The notes under the pieces are model-generated. The model worked only from the letters and a program-made list of their open reading frames with translations. It ran no database searches and was not told where the DNA came from. Position numbers and translations under genes: made by a program. From Saprospiraceae bacterium (GTDB lineage Bacteria; Bacteroidota; Bacteroidia; Chitinophagales; Saprospiraceae): a stretch of DNA of 64,000 nt. The stretch spans positions 1,526,501 to 1,590,500 of the forward strand of contig JADJWV010000002.1 of the NCBI GenBank assembly GCA_016716185.1, written 5' to 3'. Shown in pieces: positions 53,622 through 62,422 of this stretch. How positions within the stretch are numbered: the stretch's first letter is position 1; each line of letters begins with the position of its first letter.

Positions 53622-54449
53622 TTAAATAAACAAGCTCTGTCGATTCGTTTGGTCCGTATTTTCTAAAGAATTAAGTCTCAAAATGGCCGATTTTCCCGTT
53701 TCCCCCAGTTCGGAACTGTATGCATTTACATATAATTCAATATGTGCTTTTATCACTTCTTCAGCCATTTCCTGAGCATGGGACCGTATAAAAGGAAGTA
53801 ATTCATCGTAATGAGCATAGGCAAAACTCAGGCTTTCGCGAATTTGGGCTTTGATGAACTGCTTTATGGAGTCGTCGAGTTCGCTTTTTATAGCGATTAA
53901 TCCAAGTGGAATGGGGAGTCGGTTTATGGTTTGCCATAATTGGCCCAGATCCGCTACCAGCTCAAGTCCCTTTTCCCGATAGGTAAACCTGGATTCATGA
54001 ATGATAATGCCGGCATCAAATTCCCCATTCAATACGGCTTCTTCTATTTTTGAAAAGCATATTGCTTCAATATGCACACATTCGGGAAATAAACTTTGAA
54101 ATAACAATTGTGCAGTGGTGTCTTTACCCGGACTGGCTATTTTCCAGTGTTTTTCCGGATTCGTGCGGCGTGGTGTTTTGGATACAAGTAAGGGTCCGCA
54201 ATCTTCACCGAGCGCTGCTCCAACCTCGAGAATCTGATAATGGGGATGAATCCTGTGCGCCTGACTCGCACTGATTTTGATCACATCGTAATCTTTTGTC
54301 ATCGCAGCTTCGTTCAACTTCTGTATATCGAGGTAATTTACCTGCAATTCCAGCTTGTTGGAGTCTTCAATGAAGCCCAATATCCAGGCGCCGAAGATAA
54401 ATGTATCATTCGGACACGGAGAAATCCCTACTTTTAAGCACTTGTTCAT
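53622..54449 (-). CDS. mqnD: 1,4-dihydroxy-6-naphthoate synthase
   Basis: 275 residues. MqnD acts in the futalosine pathway of menaquinone synthesis. Conserved features: GISPCPNDTFIFGAWI near the N-terminus, KISASQAHRI (~60) and the periplasmic-binding-protein-like fold with GEFDAGIIIHESRFTY (~140). It starts 2 bp from the divergent pseudouridine synthase start, so its promoter must lie in that gene. No other mqn gene is in the window. Confidence 0.94.
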   Translation of the reverse strand: MNKCLKVGISPCPNDTFIFGAWILGFIEDSNKLELQVNYLDIQKLNEAAMTKDYDVIKISASQAHRIHPHYQILEVGAALGEDCGPLLVSKTPRRTNPEKHWKIASPGKDTTAQLLFQSLFPECVHIEAICFSKIEEAVLNGEFDAGIIIHESRFTYREKGLELVADLGQLWQTINRLPIPLGLIAIKSELDDSIKQFIKAQIRESLSFAYAHYDELLPFIRSHAQEMAEEVIKAHIELYVNAYSSELGETGKSAILRLNSLENTDQTNRQSLFI

Positions 54450-54451
54450 CT

Positions 54452-55153
54452 ATGTTACAACTCGATCCAATCACCATTTACGAAGACAACCATTTGATCA
54501 TTCTGGATAAGCCTTCGGGTTTGCTTTCCCAGGGAGACCAGACAGGCGACCCCAATTTATTTGATCTTCTTAAAGATCATTTGAAGATAAAATACCAAAA
54601 ACCCGGAAATGTTTACCTGGCTTTGATAAATCGACTGGACAGACCGGTAAGTGGCTTGATCATTTTTGGCAAGACCTCCAAGGCAGCCTCGCGTTTGCAT
54701 AAAATGATGCTTGAGGGCAATTTTCAAAAGAAATATCTGGCTTTATGCGAAGGGCATCCTATGATAGAGAAAGCTACATTGGAGCACTACCTCATTAAAG
54801 ATGAAGCAAAAAACAAAACGAAAGTGTACGAGGCGCCCAGACCAGGCGCTAAAAAATGTTTATTGTCGTATGCCACCCTGGCCAATATTCATGGAAACAG
54901 TCTCTTGCAAATTGATTTGATGACCGGCCGTTCGCACCAGATCAGGGCACAATTGGCTCACATCGGCTGTCCGATACTTGGGGATACCAAGTACGGAAAA
55001 CAAGTTAAAGGTATCGAAAGCGATCTGGCTCTTCATGCCTACTCTTTGAGTTTTGAACACCCGGTCAGTAAAGAGCAGATGCACCTGGTTTCCCTGCCAA
55101 AAGATCGAAAATTCTGGTATGAATTTAAAAATTTCCTGAATAAGCTGAGTTAA
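54452..55153 (+). CDS. RluA-family 23S rRNA/tRNA pseudouridine synthase
   Basis: 233 residues from ATG 54452; an in-frame ATG at 54401 would overlap mqnD by 49 bp and add residues without family likeness. Motifs: EDNHLIILDKPSGLLS (~11-26), the catalytic HRLD-like NRLDRPVSGLIIF (Asp near 64) and GRSHQIRAQLAHIG (~156-169). No S4 domain. Isomerises uridines in RNA; exact site unknown. Confidence 0.92.
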   Translation: MLQLDPITIYEDNHLIILDKPSGLLSQGDQTGDPNLFDLLKDHLKIKYQKPGNVYLALINRLDRPVSGLIIFGKTSKAASRLHKMMLEGNFQKKYLALCEGHPMIEKATLEHYLIKDEAKNKTKVYEAPRPGAKKCLLSYATLANIHGNSLLQIDLMTGRSHQIRAQLAHIGCPILGDTKYGKQVKGIESDLALHAYSLSFEHPVSKEQMHLVSLPKDRKFWYEFKNFLNKLS

Positions 55154-55325
55154 ATAAACCTGTCATAAACCAAGGGATTCACCTGGCGTACAGGAGGCTC
55201 ATTTTGAAATTTTATCTAAAAAAATTTAATTTTAAAGTATTGTGCGATAAGGCTTTAGCATTAACTCATGCGCAGAAAGGTGACCGGACTGGTCAGCAGA
55301 ACCACATCGCTCCTGTGAATTCGAT

Positions 55326-55333
55326 TATTTTTG
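55326..55333 (+). promoter_or_regulatory. Candidate -7 box for the SRP RNA
   Basis: TATTTTTG, exact TAnnTTTG, 4-5 bp before the predicted 5' end of the SRP RNA stem. Confidence 0.55.
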
Positions 55334-55337
55334 CGGC

Positions 55338-55431
55338 GTAAGAGTTCACGACCAGCTCCCGCTGAATCCCCCAGGGTAGAAATGCAGCAAGGGTGTGTGG
55401 TTGAGCGGTGCGATGAGCTCTTACATTTTTT
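55338..55431 (+). ncRNA. ffs: Signal recognition particle RNA (4.5S type) with terminator
   Basis: GTAAGAGTTC (55338-55347) pairs with GAGCTCTTAC (55415-55424), one G-U, closing a rod-like RNA of about 87 nt. The apex carries the SRP RNA domain IV pattern CAGGGTAGAAATGCAGCA, matching the CAGG...GAA...GCAGC core bound by Ffh. A T run (55426-55431) follows the stem as terminator, and an exact TAnnTTTG box precedes the 5' end. The short length indicates the small bacterial type without an Alu domain. Confidence 0.82.
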
Positions 55432-55448
55432 GCTAAAATTCCCAACTC

Positions 55449-56120
55449 ATGAAATTTTTTATTGATACTGCCAAGCTGGACCATATTCAAGAAGCCAAAG
55501 ATTTAGGAATTTTAGATGGGGTGACGACCAATCCCAGTTTGATGGCGAAGGAAGGGATTACCGGACGAGAGAATATCTACCGCCATTACAAGAAAATCTG
55601 CGATCTGGTTTCCGGTGATGTAAGTGCGGAAGTCATTTCAACGGATTATCAAGGCATGATGAAAGAGGCCAGGGCTCTTGCAGAAATTGCCGAGAACATA
55701 GTGGTTAAAATTCCGATGATCAAAGATGGGATTAAAGCGATCAGTGAGTTGACCGCTTTGGGAATCAAAACCAATTGTACACTCGTATTCAGTGCCGGTC
55801 AGGCTATTTTAGTAGCCAAAGCGGGTGCAACATACATTTCTCCATTTATTGGGCGTATAGACGACACCAACTGGGATGGGATGCAGTTAATCAGCGACAT
55901 TTTTGATATCTACTCCCTTCAAAGTTATGAAACCGAAATTCTCGCTGCTTCCATTAGGAATGGTTTGCACATAGTAGAAGCAGCTAAGGCAGGCGCAGAT
56001 GTGGTCACTTGTCCTTTGGATGCTATTTTATCTTTACTCAAACACCCATTGACCGATATCGGTCTGCAAAAATTCCTCGAAGACCATCAGAAAGCTCATG
56101 AATTGTCAGGAAAAGCTTAA
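55449..56120 (+). CDS. Transaldolase / fructose-6-phosphate aldolase-like protein
   Basis: 223 residues, the short TalC/FSA form. MKFFIDTAKLDHIQEA opens the barrel, TTNPSLMAKEG follows near 27, and VVKIPMI (~84-90) holds the Schiff-base Lys; AGATYISPFIGRIDD and the C-terminal segment complete the family pattern. Role in the non-oxidative pentose phosphate pathway or dihydroxyacetone metabolism. It starts 17 bp after the SRP RNA terminator and overlaps the convergent nucleoside phosphorylase by 15 bp. Confidence 0.94.
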   Translation: MKFFIDTAKLDHIQEAKDLGILDGVTTNPSLMAKEGITGRENIYRHYKKICDLVSGDVSAEVISTDYQGMMKEARALAEIAENIVVKIPMIKDGIKAISELTALGIKTNCTLVFSAGQAILVAKAGATYISPFIGRIDDTNWDGMQLISDIFDIYSLQSYETEILAASIRNGLHIVEAAKAGADVVTCPLDAILSLLKHPLTDIGLQKFLEDHQKAHELSGKA

Positions 56121-56954
56121 GATCTTTTCCAGACTGAGTTCAATCATTTTTTGGATGGTTTTTTCCGGATGTACAGAAAATTGTTGGGTGACGCGATTTG
56201 CCAGGATCGCATTGATTGATAATGCACGGTGGCGAAAAAACTTAGACAAGCCATATATACCGGCAGTTTCCATTTCGAGATTGGTGATTTTTCCAAATTC
56301 GGGGCTACGATATGTACTCCAGTCATTTAAATAATTATGGGTACCGATCCCGTTGACCCGGCCCTGGGGTCCATAAAATCCATCGCAGGTCATGGTCGTA
56401 CCTTCCAGAAATTCATGGCTTTGAAAATGATTCATTAATTGATGATCGCATGCCACCTGAAAAACGGGGACCTCCGGGAGATGATTTAAAAATTTGTTGA
56501 ATTCCAATATCCGGATTTCCGGACAGGGATAATGCGATAGGAAACAACTTCGGTGAATTGCATTGGAGCTGATCAAAATGCTGTCTACAGCAATTTCATG
56601 CTGTATGGCACCTGAAGTACCCAGTCTCACAAAATTCAAAGTGGTAGTTTGCTCTTTCCTGCATTGATTTGCTACATCCCAATTGAATAAATAATCAATT
56701 TCATTGATCACAATGTCGATGTTATCTACGCCGATTCCTGTAGAAACGATACTGATCCTTTTGGAATTGATGACTCCGGTAACGGTTCTGAACTCGCGGC
56801 ATTGTTTTTGCGTTTCTATGGAATCAAATAAAGCAGAAATCTGATGCACGCGATCGGGATCTCCTACAGTGATGATGGTTTCCGCAAGCTCTTCGCGATG
56901 CAGATTTAAGTGGTAAATACTGCCGTCTTTGTTGAGTATCCAGTGGGTATCCAT
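56106..56954 (-). CDS. Nucleoside phosphorylase (PNP/UDP family)
   Basis: 282 residues. Phosphorolytic N-glycosidase fold: TVGDPDRVHQI (~28, phosphate loop), STGIGVDNIDIVINE (~71), VRLGTSGAIQ (~105) and NLEMETAGIYGLS (~226). Could be a uridine phosphorylase; a futalosine hydrolase-like role is possible given mqnD nearby but the phosphate loop favours a phosphorylase. Divergent from the ArsC-like gene with 12 bp between start codons. Confidence 0.87.
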   Translation of the reverse strand: MDTHWILNKDGSIYHLNLHREELAETIITVGDPDRVHQISALFDSIETQKQCREFRTVTGVINSKRISIVSTGIGVDNIDIVINEIDYLFNWDVANQCRKEQTTTLNFVRLGTSGAIQHEIAVDSILISSNAIHRSCFLSHYPCPEIRILEFNKFLNHLPEVPVFQVACDHQLMNHFQSHEFLEGTTMTCDGFYGPQGRVNGIGTHNYLNDWSTYRSPEFGKITNLEMETAGIYGLSKFFRHRALSINAILANRVTQQFSVHPEKTIQKMIELSLEKILSFS

Positions 56955-56966
56955 AATTTAACGATA

Positions 56967-57341
56967 ATGAAAAAAATAAAAATATTTCATCTGACGCATT
57001 GCGGAACCTGTAAAAAAATATTAAGTGAGATCGATACGTCGGAATGCACCTTGCAAGATATCAAAGAATCTAAAATAAAAGCTTCTGAATTGGATGCGAT
57101 GGCTAAAATTACAGGTTCGTATGAATCTTTGTTCAGCAGAAAAGCAATCAAATATCAATCCCTCGGATTGAAAGATCAAAATTTAAAGGAGCATGATTTC
57201 AGAAAGTGGATTCTCGAGGATTATACTTTTTTGAAAAGGCCGGTGGTGTGGGGTAAAAAGCAGGTTTATGCGGGCCATACAAAAGAAGCTATAAGTGGAA
57301 TGAAAAATTTAATCGAAGGCCATACTGCAGGGGATCGTTAA
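56967..57341 (+). CDS. ArsC/Spx-like thioredoxin-fold protein
   Basis: 124 residues from ATG 56967. N-terminal FHLTHCGTCKKIL holds a CxxC (Cys near 12 and 15) of the ArsC/Spx family, and the C-terminal RPVVWGKKQVYAGHT matches the family's cis-Pro region. Members reduce arsenate or act as redox-sensitive regulators; which applies here cannot be told. Longer frames starting at 56910 overlap the phosphorylase. Confidence 0.85.
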   Translation: MKKIKIFHLTHCGTCKKILSEIDTSECTLQDIKESKIKASELDAMAKITGSYESLFSRKAIKYQSLGLKDQNLKEHDFRKWILEDYTFLKRPVVWGKKQVYAGHTKEAISGMKNLIEGHTAGDR

Positions 57342-57343
57342 GT

Positions 57344-57829
57344 TCAGATACAAAACAGGGTTATTTTATCTGTAACTACTTCATTGCTCATGTTACCGGC
57401 ACGATCGAGAATGTGAATTTTTAATCGAAGGCTATCCTCCGGAAATTGGGGTGGGGAGCTACAGGGCGGTATGCCATTGGGGAATAAACAGCAACTGGTG
57501 AATAGTAAGATCTGTATCGTTCCTTTTTGTACGGCACCATTAGAGGGGGGAAGTTCAGGGATCTTGAACTGATCGTACAGAAGATTTGTGCGATTGTCGA
57601 ATACTTTGATTTCCGATCTGGAATCGTTAACCCCATATCCAAAATCACCATCGCCATCTTCAAAGCGAAATTGCAGCCATACGGAGTCCTGATTTAAGTC
57701 TCCCTGTTTCATAGCATGTTTACTCAAGCCGATGATTTCTATCTTTGGCGTTTCATCGCCTTGATTTTCCTGGCTGCAACTGAATGTTAGGGTAAGCAGC
57801 ACCGTGAAAATATAAGGCCAAAACTTCAT
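57344..57829 (-). CDS. Hypothetical lipoprotein
   Basis: 161 residues from ATG 57829, with a lipoprotein signal FTVLLTLTFSC (Cys18). The remainder is beta-rich with RFEDGDGDFGYG (~50-61), a C-C pair in FTSCCLFPNG and IHILDRAGNMSNE near the end. This resembles small Bacteroidota lipoproteins with an Ig-like, calcium-type turn, but no family name is assigned. Convergent with the ArsC-like gene (2 bp gap) and divergent from the LuxE-like gene. Confidence 0.75.
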   Translation of the reverse strand: MKFWPYIFTVLLTLTFSCSQENQGDETPKIEIIGLSKHAMKQGDLNQDSVWLQFRFEDGDGDFGYGVNDSRSEIKVFDNRTNLLYDQFKIPELPPSNGAVQKGTIQILLFTSCCLFPNGIPPCSSPPQFPEDSLRLKIHILDRAGNMSNEVVTDKITLFCI

Positions 57830-57865
57830 CCTAGGGCTTGAATTTAAACAGGAATTATACATGCC

Positions 57866-58855
57866 ATGTCTGTGAGTTTCGAAGATACAATATTTAAAGT
57901 AAACGAAAATTCTTTCGAGGAGATTGCATTGAATTTATTCAGGTTTCAGGCACACCACAACCCTGTTTATTCCGAATACTTGGAAAGACTTTCAGTAAAA
58001 GTTCAGGATGTAGATCATTCCAGTCAAATTCCATGTTTGCCAGTGGAAGTTTTTAAATACCGGGATATCAAAACAGGCTCCTGGGTGGAAGAAACATTTT
58101 TTGAATCCAGCGGGACCTCCCGGCAAGTGCCTTCCAGGCACTATGTAAAATCGCTAACCTGGTATCACAGAGTTTGTAAACATTGTTTTGAATATCATTT
58201 TGGTCCAATAGAAAGCTATGTTTTTTTTGCTTTGTTGCCGGGTTATCTGGAGCGCAAACATGCTTCATTGGTCAACATGGTTAAGTCTTTCGTTGATGCA
58301 TCAGACCAGTCATATGAAAAACAGTTTTTTATTCGTGAATTCCATCAACTTCGGGAAATTTTAAATTCGAATTTCAATGGAAAAAAACCCTTGCTTTTCG
58401 GTGTTCGGTTTGCACTCCTCGATTTTGCTGAAGCTTACCCGGGATCTTATAAAGGATTGACTGTTATTGAAACAGGTGGGATGAAAGGTTGGCGTCGAGA
58501 AATATCCAATCTGGAGTTTATAGAAAAAATAAAAAACAAAATGACAGGCATCTCGCTGGCTGCTGAATATGGTATGACCGAACTTACAGCTCAGGCTTAC
58601 GGTCTTGAACCCGAGCGGTTGAAAGCCCCCCCGTTTTTAAAATTTTCGATCACACATCCCACTATTCCCGGAGTGCTGTTAGAGAAGGGGAGCAGAGGAT
58701 TACTGCGGATCATCGATTTAAGCAATATACATACATGTGCATTCTTGCAAACATCTGATATGGCTTGCATTTCAGATGATGGATCGTTGCAAATTTTAGG
58801 CAGAGCTGAAGTTGCCGAACAACGGGGCTGCGCGCTGCTTTACGATCGAAGTTAG
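57866..58855 (+). CDS. LuxE-like acyl-protein synthetase family
   Basis: 329 residues. Adenylate-forming LuxE/PaaK-type fold: FKYRDIKTGSWVEETFFESSG (~62-81; ESSGTS is the nucleotide loop), VIETGGMKGWRREIS (~202-216) and AEYGMTELTAQAYG (~234-247). LuxE proteins activate fatty acids as acyl-AMP. No luciferase or fatty-acid reductase genes are nearby, so a role in capsule, exopolymer or aldehyde chemistry is equally possible. Stop codon overlaps the convergent amidase stop. Confidence 0.83.
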   Translation: MSVSFEDTIFKVNENSFEEIALNLFRFQAHHNPVYSEYLERLSVKVQDVDHSSQIPCLPVEVFKYRDIKTGSWVEETFFESSGTSRQVPSRHYVKSLTWYHRVCKHCFEYHFGPIESYVFFALLPGYLERKHASLVNMVKSFVDASDQSYEKQFFIREFHQLREILNSNFNGKKPLLFGVRFALLDFAEAYPGSYKGLTVIETGGMKGWRREISNLEFIEKIKNKMTGISLAAEYGMTELTAQAYGLEPERLKAPPFLKFSITHPTIPGVLLEKGSRGLLRIIDLSNIHTCAFLQTSDMACISDDGSLQILGRAEVAEQRGCALLYDRS

Positions 58856-60288
58856 TTCATAAATCCCTCAGTGATCCAATCGGCTAGCAGTTGCCTGTTT
58901 TTTGGAAACAGAATGCGCTTTCGGTCTTCCGGATTGTGAATGTTGGCCAATTCAATAAAAACAGGTTCCGGATCCGAGTTGCGGACGACATAGAGAGGGC
59001 GGGCACTCACCGTGCCATCGTATTCCCGGTTCTTTCGGTAGACCTGGTATTTATCTTCAAAAACTTTTTGGATGTCTATGGCTTTGTTCTTACTGGTCTG
59101 ACTTTCCGATTGATAATAAAAGAAGACATCCTGCCTGTTGACTTCACTTTGGGCATCAATATGCAGGGATAACATCCATTGTTTTGTATAACCTTTCTTT
59201 TTGTATTTCTTATAAAGCTTATTCACTTTCGTGATTCCCTGTTTTAATCGTTTTTTCTGATTAACAGGAATTTTAAGTCCGCCAATGTTGGTTTCATCCT
59301 GATCGCATTCGAGGTACATTTCATCTCTGATTCCGTCATTTTCGTCTTCGACGATGATGTAAACGATTGCCCCTTGTTCCATCAGATTTTTAGCTAAACG
59401 CAAACTGACATCATAGGCATATTCATCTTCGCAAATGGTATAAGCGCCATCGACATTTTTAGCAATAGCGCCCGGATCAGGCCCTCCATGGCCGGGTACA
59501 ATATAAAACACCTGATTGCTTAAAGACTCATTTTTAATTTCGACAGATTCATATTTCTTTCCAAACAACGGGACCTTCAAAGTATTCGACGATGCCCTGA
59601 CGGCACTTCCAACCAAAGATTTTGAATTTGCAGTTAAGCGGACTTCAAGTTCCCTGATTTCACTTAAACTGAGTTTACGATCTGCAACCAGTTTTGATTC
59701 TATCGAGGTTTTTCCCATGCCGGCAATTAAAAATTGTTGTTTGCGATCGATTTGTTTTGTTGCAACGGTTTCTTTGATTTTGCCTTTACCTGGAGCATTT
59801 TCCAAATTTGTTGATTTCTTTTCACTCGGATTTTTTTGATGAACAACGGTCTGCTCTATTTTACTCCAGCCCTGAAGCATCTGTTTTTTTTCAGGAACAT
59901 AAATTTTTTTCGCTTTTTGATCAAATCCCGATTTTAATTTTTGTTCGCTTAGAAACTGATTGTAATTCTCCAGTCCTTTAACCAAAATGGCATCTTTCCA
60001 TCCCATACTGCTTTTGATGCTTTTACCATCGTAATTATGAATGGTAAGGGGTAATTTGTAAGTTTTACCTTTAATAAGTTCAACATTGGGCTTTAACTTG
60101 TTAAAACTGTAAAAAAGTTTTAGATTGGAAGGGTCATCCAATAATCTGTATTTTCTCAACAGCGAATAGACGCCATCGCCATCTGCAGCTTTTACGGTGA
60201 CGTATACAGATTTTGACTTCGGAACAGGATTTGATGATGCCATTCCCGGAAGGAGACAAAGAAGCATATATATGAGGAAGATCCGCAT
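58852..60288 (-). CDS. N-acetylmuramoyl-L-alanine amidase (Amidase_3)
   Basis: 478 residues from ATG 60288, opening a signal peptide (IFLIYMLLCLLPGMASS); the frame extends to a TTG at 60309 that would lie over the promoter-like box. A LysM-like or novel N-terminal region (~25-150) precedes a lysine-rich linker (~150-260) and a catalytic Amidase_3 domain (~265-478) with zinc ligands in IVPGHGGPDPG, EDEYAYD and SLHIDAQ. Cleaves the MurNAc-L-Ala bond in the periplasm, probably for cell separation. Confidence 0.92.
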   Translation of the reverse strand: MRIFLIYMLLCLLPGMASSNPVPKSKSVYVTVKAADGDGVYSLLRKYRLLDDPSNLKLFYSFNKLKPNVELIKGKTYKLPLTIHNYDGKSIKSSMGWKDAILVKGLENYNQFLSEQKLKSGFDQKAKKIYVPEKKQMLQGWSKIEQTVVHQKNPSEKKSTNLENAPGKGKIKETVATKQIDRKQQFLIAGMGKTSIESKLVADRKLSLSEIRELEVRLTANSKSLVGSAVRASSNTLKVPLFGKKYESVEIKNESLSNQVFYIVPGHGGPDPGAIAKNVDGAYTICEDEYAYDVSLRLAKNLMEQGAIVYIIVEDENDGIRDEMYLECDQDETNIGGLKIPVNQKKRLKQGITKVNKLYKKYKKKGYTKQWMLSLHIDAQSEVNRQDVFFYYQSESQTSKNKAIDIQKVFEDKYQVYRKNREYDGTVSARPLYVVRNSDPEPVFIELANIHNPEDRKRILFPKNRQLLADWITEGFMN

Positions 60289-60306
60289 ACTAAAATATTT
60301 TGGCTT

Positions 60307-60314
60307 CAAATATA
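60307..60314 (-). promoter_or_regulatory. Candidate -7 box for the amidase
   Basis: TATATTTG on the minus strand, exact TAnnTTTG, 18 bp before ATG 60288; supports that start over the TTG at 60309. Confidence 0.5.
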
Positions 60315-60401
60315 TTACGAATATTTATAATTTATAAAACATTGTATAACATTATTTTATAATTTAAAAAAAATCATTATATAAACTACTGATATTCAGT
60401 T

Positions 60402-60409
60402 TAATTTTG
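60402..60409 (+). promoter_or_regulatory. Candidate -7 box for the ccm operon
   Basis: TAATTTTG, exact TAnnTTTG, 10 bp before the ccmB ATG at 60420; short leader predicted. Confidence 0.55.
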
Positions 60410-60419
60410 TTTGGAAATC

Positions 60420-61061
60420 ATGTTGCAATTAATCAAAAAAGAAGCCCTGGCGGAATGGAGAAATCCTTATCAGATTGGGGGCTTGATGAGTTTTCTGGCT
60501 GGAGTCAGTTTTCTGGTTTACTTTTTCTCCGGGCGCACAGATCCCAAAGTTTGGAATTTGCTTTACTGGCTGGTTTTTTTATTTCTTTGTTTTTTCTCCG
60601 CCGCGAGGGTTTACGAAGAAGACAATCTGAAATACAGAATTTACAACCATCAGCTCTATCAACCCATGCAGCTGTTCCTGGCTAAAATGGTATACCTGGG
60701 CTTTTTGCTGTTTGCTTTAGGCATGGTTCTGCTCTTCGTTTACAATATTCTATTGCCAATACCCGGGGGGGCTGATTGGAAATGGTTGCCGTTGTTGGTC
60801 TTGGTAAGTTTTGGATTTGCCTGCCTTACTTGTTTTACCTCATTTATTGCAAGCCATGGACAGTCCAGGCAAATGCTTATGGTGGTGATCACCCTTCCTC
60901 TATGCTTCCCTTTGATGGGTACAGCTTTTGCATGTTCAGCCGGGATTTTATCAGGACAAGAATTGCAAATGGTCCTTTCTAAATTATATCCGGTTATTGC
61001 TATTGATTTGTTTGCGTTTGCATTCGTGCTATTCCTCTTACCTTTGACCTGGAAAAATTAG
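60420..61061 (+). CDS. ccmB: Haem exporter permease CcmB
   Basis: 213 residues from ATG 60420 (TTG at 60411 would fall on the leader). About six transmembrane helices; the start LIKKEALAEWRNPYQIGGL is the typical CcmB N-terminal block. Part of the CcmABCD complex that moves haem to the periplasm for cytochrome c maturation. Stop abuts the ccsA-like ATG without a gap; no ccmA gene follows in this window. Confidence 0.93.
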   Translation: MLQLIKKEALAEWRNPYQIGGLMSFLAGVSFLVYFFSGRTDPKVWNLLYWLVFLFLCFFSAARVYEEDNLKYRIYNHQLYQPMQLFLAKMVYLGFLLFALGMVLLFVYNILLPIPGGADWKWLPLLVLVSFGFACLTCFTSFIASHGQSRQMLMVVITLPLCFPLMGTAFACSAGILSGQELQMVLSKLYPVIAIDLFAFAFVLFLLPLTWKN

Positions 61062-62156
61062 ATGATGACCCCCAGGCATTTGTGGTGGAAAATATTGGCT
61101 GCACTCCTTTTTCTCGTGGTACTCCACCGGGGACTGCTTACCCCCTTGAAACACGGCTTGGTCGATGTGCAGCCTTCCCGGTTTCTTGCTGGTGAAGACA
61201 TCAGTTTTGATATTTATGCTTATAACAGCAATTACGATCTATGTAAAGATTCCCTACAAGTATATCTGCGACCTGTACCCGGTGAAATACATGGATCTTC
61301 TATATTAATGCTCGCAGCAAACAAGGTTGAAGCAATAGATCACGCGAAACTTCGCGCTTTTTTCAAACTTCCAAATTTTAATCCCGATATCGTCGGCGTC
61401 AGTTTATTCAGCGTACTCGTAGACAATCCCGTCGATGGAGCTGCAGTGATTCCATCGAAAGTGATCATCCAACAGGATAGCATCAACCTGGAAAGCGGCC
61501 TGGCTTCGTGGACCTCGAAGGAAAAACCGGAATTTCATTTTAAAAACAAGTTCCATTTTCCATACAGAAACATACTTGTAGAAACGATACGAAATACGTT
61601 TTTTCATGTATCGCTGTGGTTTGCTATGTTCCTGCTTCTGGGCATGTCTGTTTATTTCAGTTTCAAATATTTAAAAGACCCCAATCCGGATCACGACCTC
61701 AAAGCATTTGCTCTGATGAGAACGGCACTGCTTTTTGGATTGCTCGGATGCATCACAGGTTCCATTTGGGCCAGATATACCTGGGAAACCTGGTGGATCA
61801 CCGATATTAAGTTAAATATGGCAGCATTGAGTATGTTGATTTATATCGCTTATCTGGTCCTGCGCGCTTCTCTCGAAGACATGGACAGGAAGCGTAGAAT
61901 TGCTGCTGCCTACAACATATTTGCACTGATCGCTGTCATTCCTATGATCTTTGTTTTGCCCAGACTGACGGACAGTCTCCATCCGGGTAATGGGGGGAAT
62001 CCAGCTTTTGGGACCGATGATATGGACAATGCCCTGAGGCTTATATTTTATCCGTCTGTTTTGGCATTTATGTTGTTGGGTTTGTGGTTGGCAAGTTTGT
62101 TGTACAGAATAGACCGGATCCATGCAATTATTTCTGAAAAAGAGAATAATTACTGA
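61062..62156 (+). CDS. CcsA/CcmC-like cytochrome c biogenesis protein with N-terminal extracytoplasmic domain
   Basis: 364 residues. One N-terminal transmembrane helix, a ~150-residue beta-rich periplasmic domain (~30-180), then a five-to-six helix CcmC/CcsA core (~185-364). The haem-handling WWD-type segment is SIWARYTWETWWITDIKLN (~229-247), a diverged form of the usual W-x-W-D pattern. Presents haem to apocytochrome or acts with CcmB. Bacteroidota CcsA proteins often carry an N-terminal domain of this sort, so it is not a recent fusion. Confidence 0.88.
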   Translation: MMTPRHLWWKILAALLFLVVLHRGLLTPLKHGLVDVQPSRFLAGEDISFDIYAYNSNYDLCKDSLQVYLRPVPGEIHGSSILMLAANKVEAIDHAKLRAFFKLPNFNPDIVGVSLFSVLVDNPVDGAAVIPSKVIIQQDSINLESGLASWTSKEKPEFHFKNKFHFPYRNILVETIRNTFFHVSLWFAMFLLLGMSVYFSFKYLKDPNPDHDLKAFALMRTALLFGLLGCITGSIWARYTWETWWITDIKLNMAALSMLIYIAYLVLRASLEDMDRKRRIAAAYNIFALIAVIPMIFVLPRLTDSLHPGNGGNPAFGTDDMDNALRLIFYPSVLAFMLLGLWLASLLYRIDRIHAIISEKENNY

Positions 62157-62209
62157 AATACTTCTCCGTTTGAAAATTATACCCCAATTTCGCCCAGTAT
62201 TTTCCTAAA

Positions 62210-62422
62210 ATGGTTAATATCTTCCATCAGATCCGCAATTTCCTAAACACCAATGCACCTGGATTTTTTATCTTAGGTTCTGCCGATTTTATGAGGCAAA
62301 CCGGTAAAATTCATGTCGTATATGCTGTTTTGACGGTTATTTTCCTCGGTATCGTTGTTTTTTTACTCTTTCTTGAAAAACGTTTAAAAAATTTAGAAAA
62401 TAAAACAGACCATGAGCAATAA
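62210..62422 (+). CDS. ccmD: CcmD-like small membrane protein
   Basis: 70 residues. An N-terminal region ending in DFMRQTGKIHVVYAVLTVIF is followed by one transmembrane helix (YAVLTVIFLGIVVFLLFL, ~43-60) and a KRLKNLE tail, the CcmD family pattern. CcmD links the CcmABC haem transporter. It begins 53 bp after the ccsA-like gene and its last codons overlap the gdhA start by 11 bp. Confidence 0.82.
   Translation: MVNIFHQIRNFLNTNAPGFFILGSADFMRQTGKIHVVYAVLTVIFLGIVVFLLFLEKRLKNLENKTDHEQ

Noticed and set aside
53622..54449. Nearby nucleoside phosphorylase as the MqnB futalosine hydrolase
   Set aside because: The intact VGDPDRV phosphate loop and overall uridine-phosphorylase-like sequence favour a phosphorylase; proximity to mqnD alone is not enough.
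60407..60685. 92-codon plus frame overlapping ccmB
   Set aside because: Out of frame within ccmB, lacks membrane or family features.
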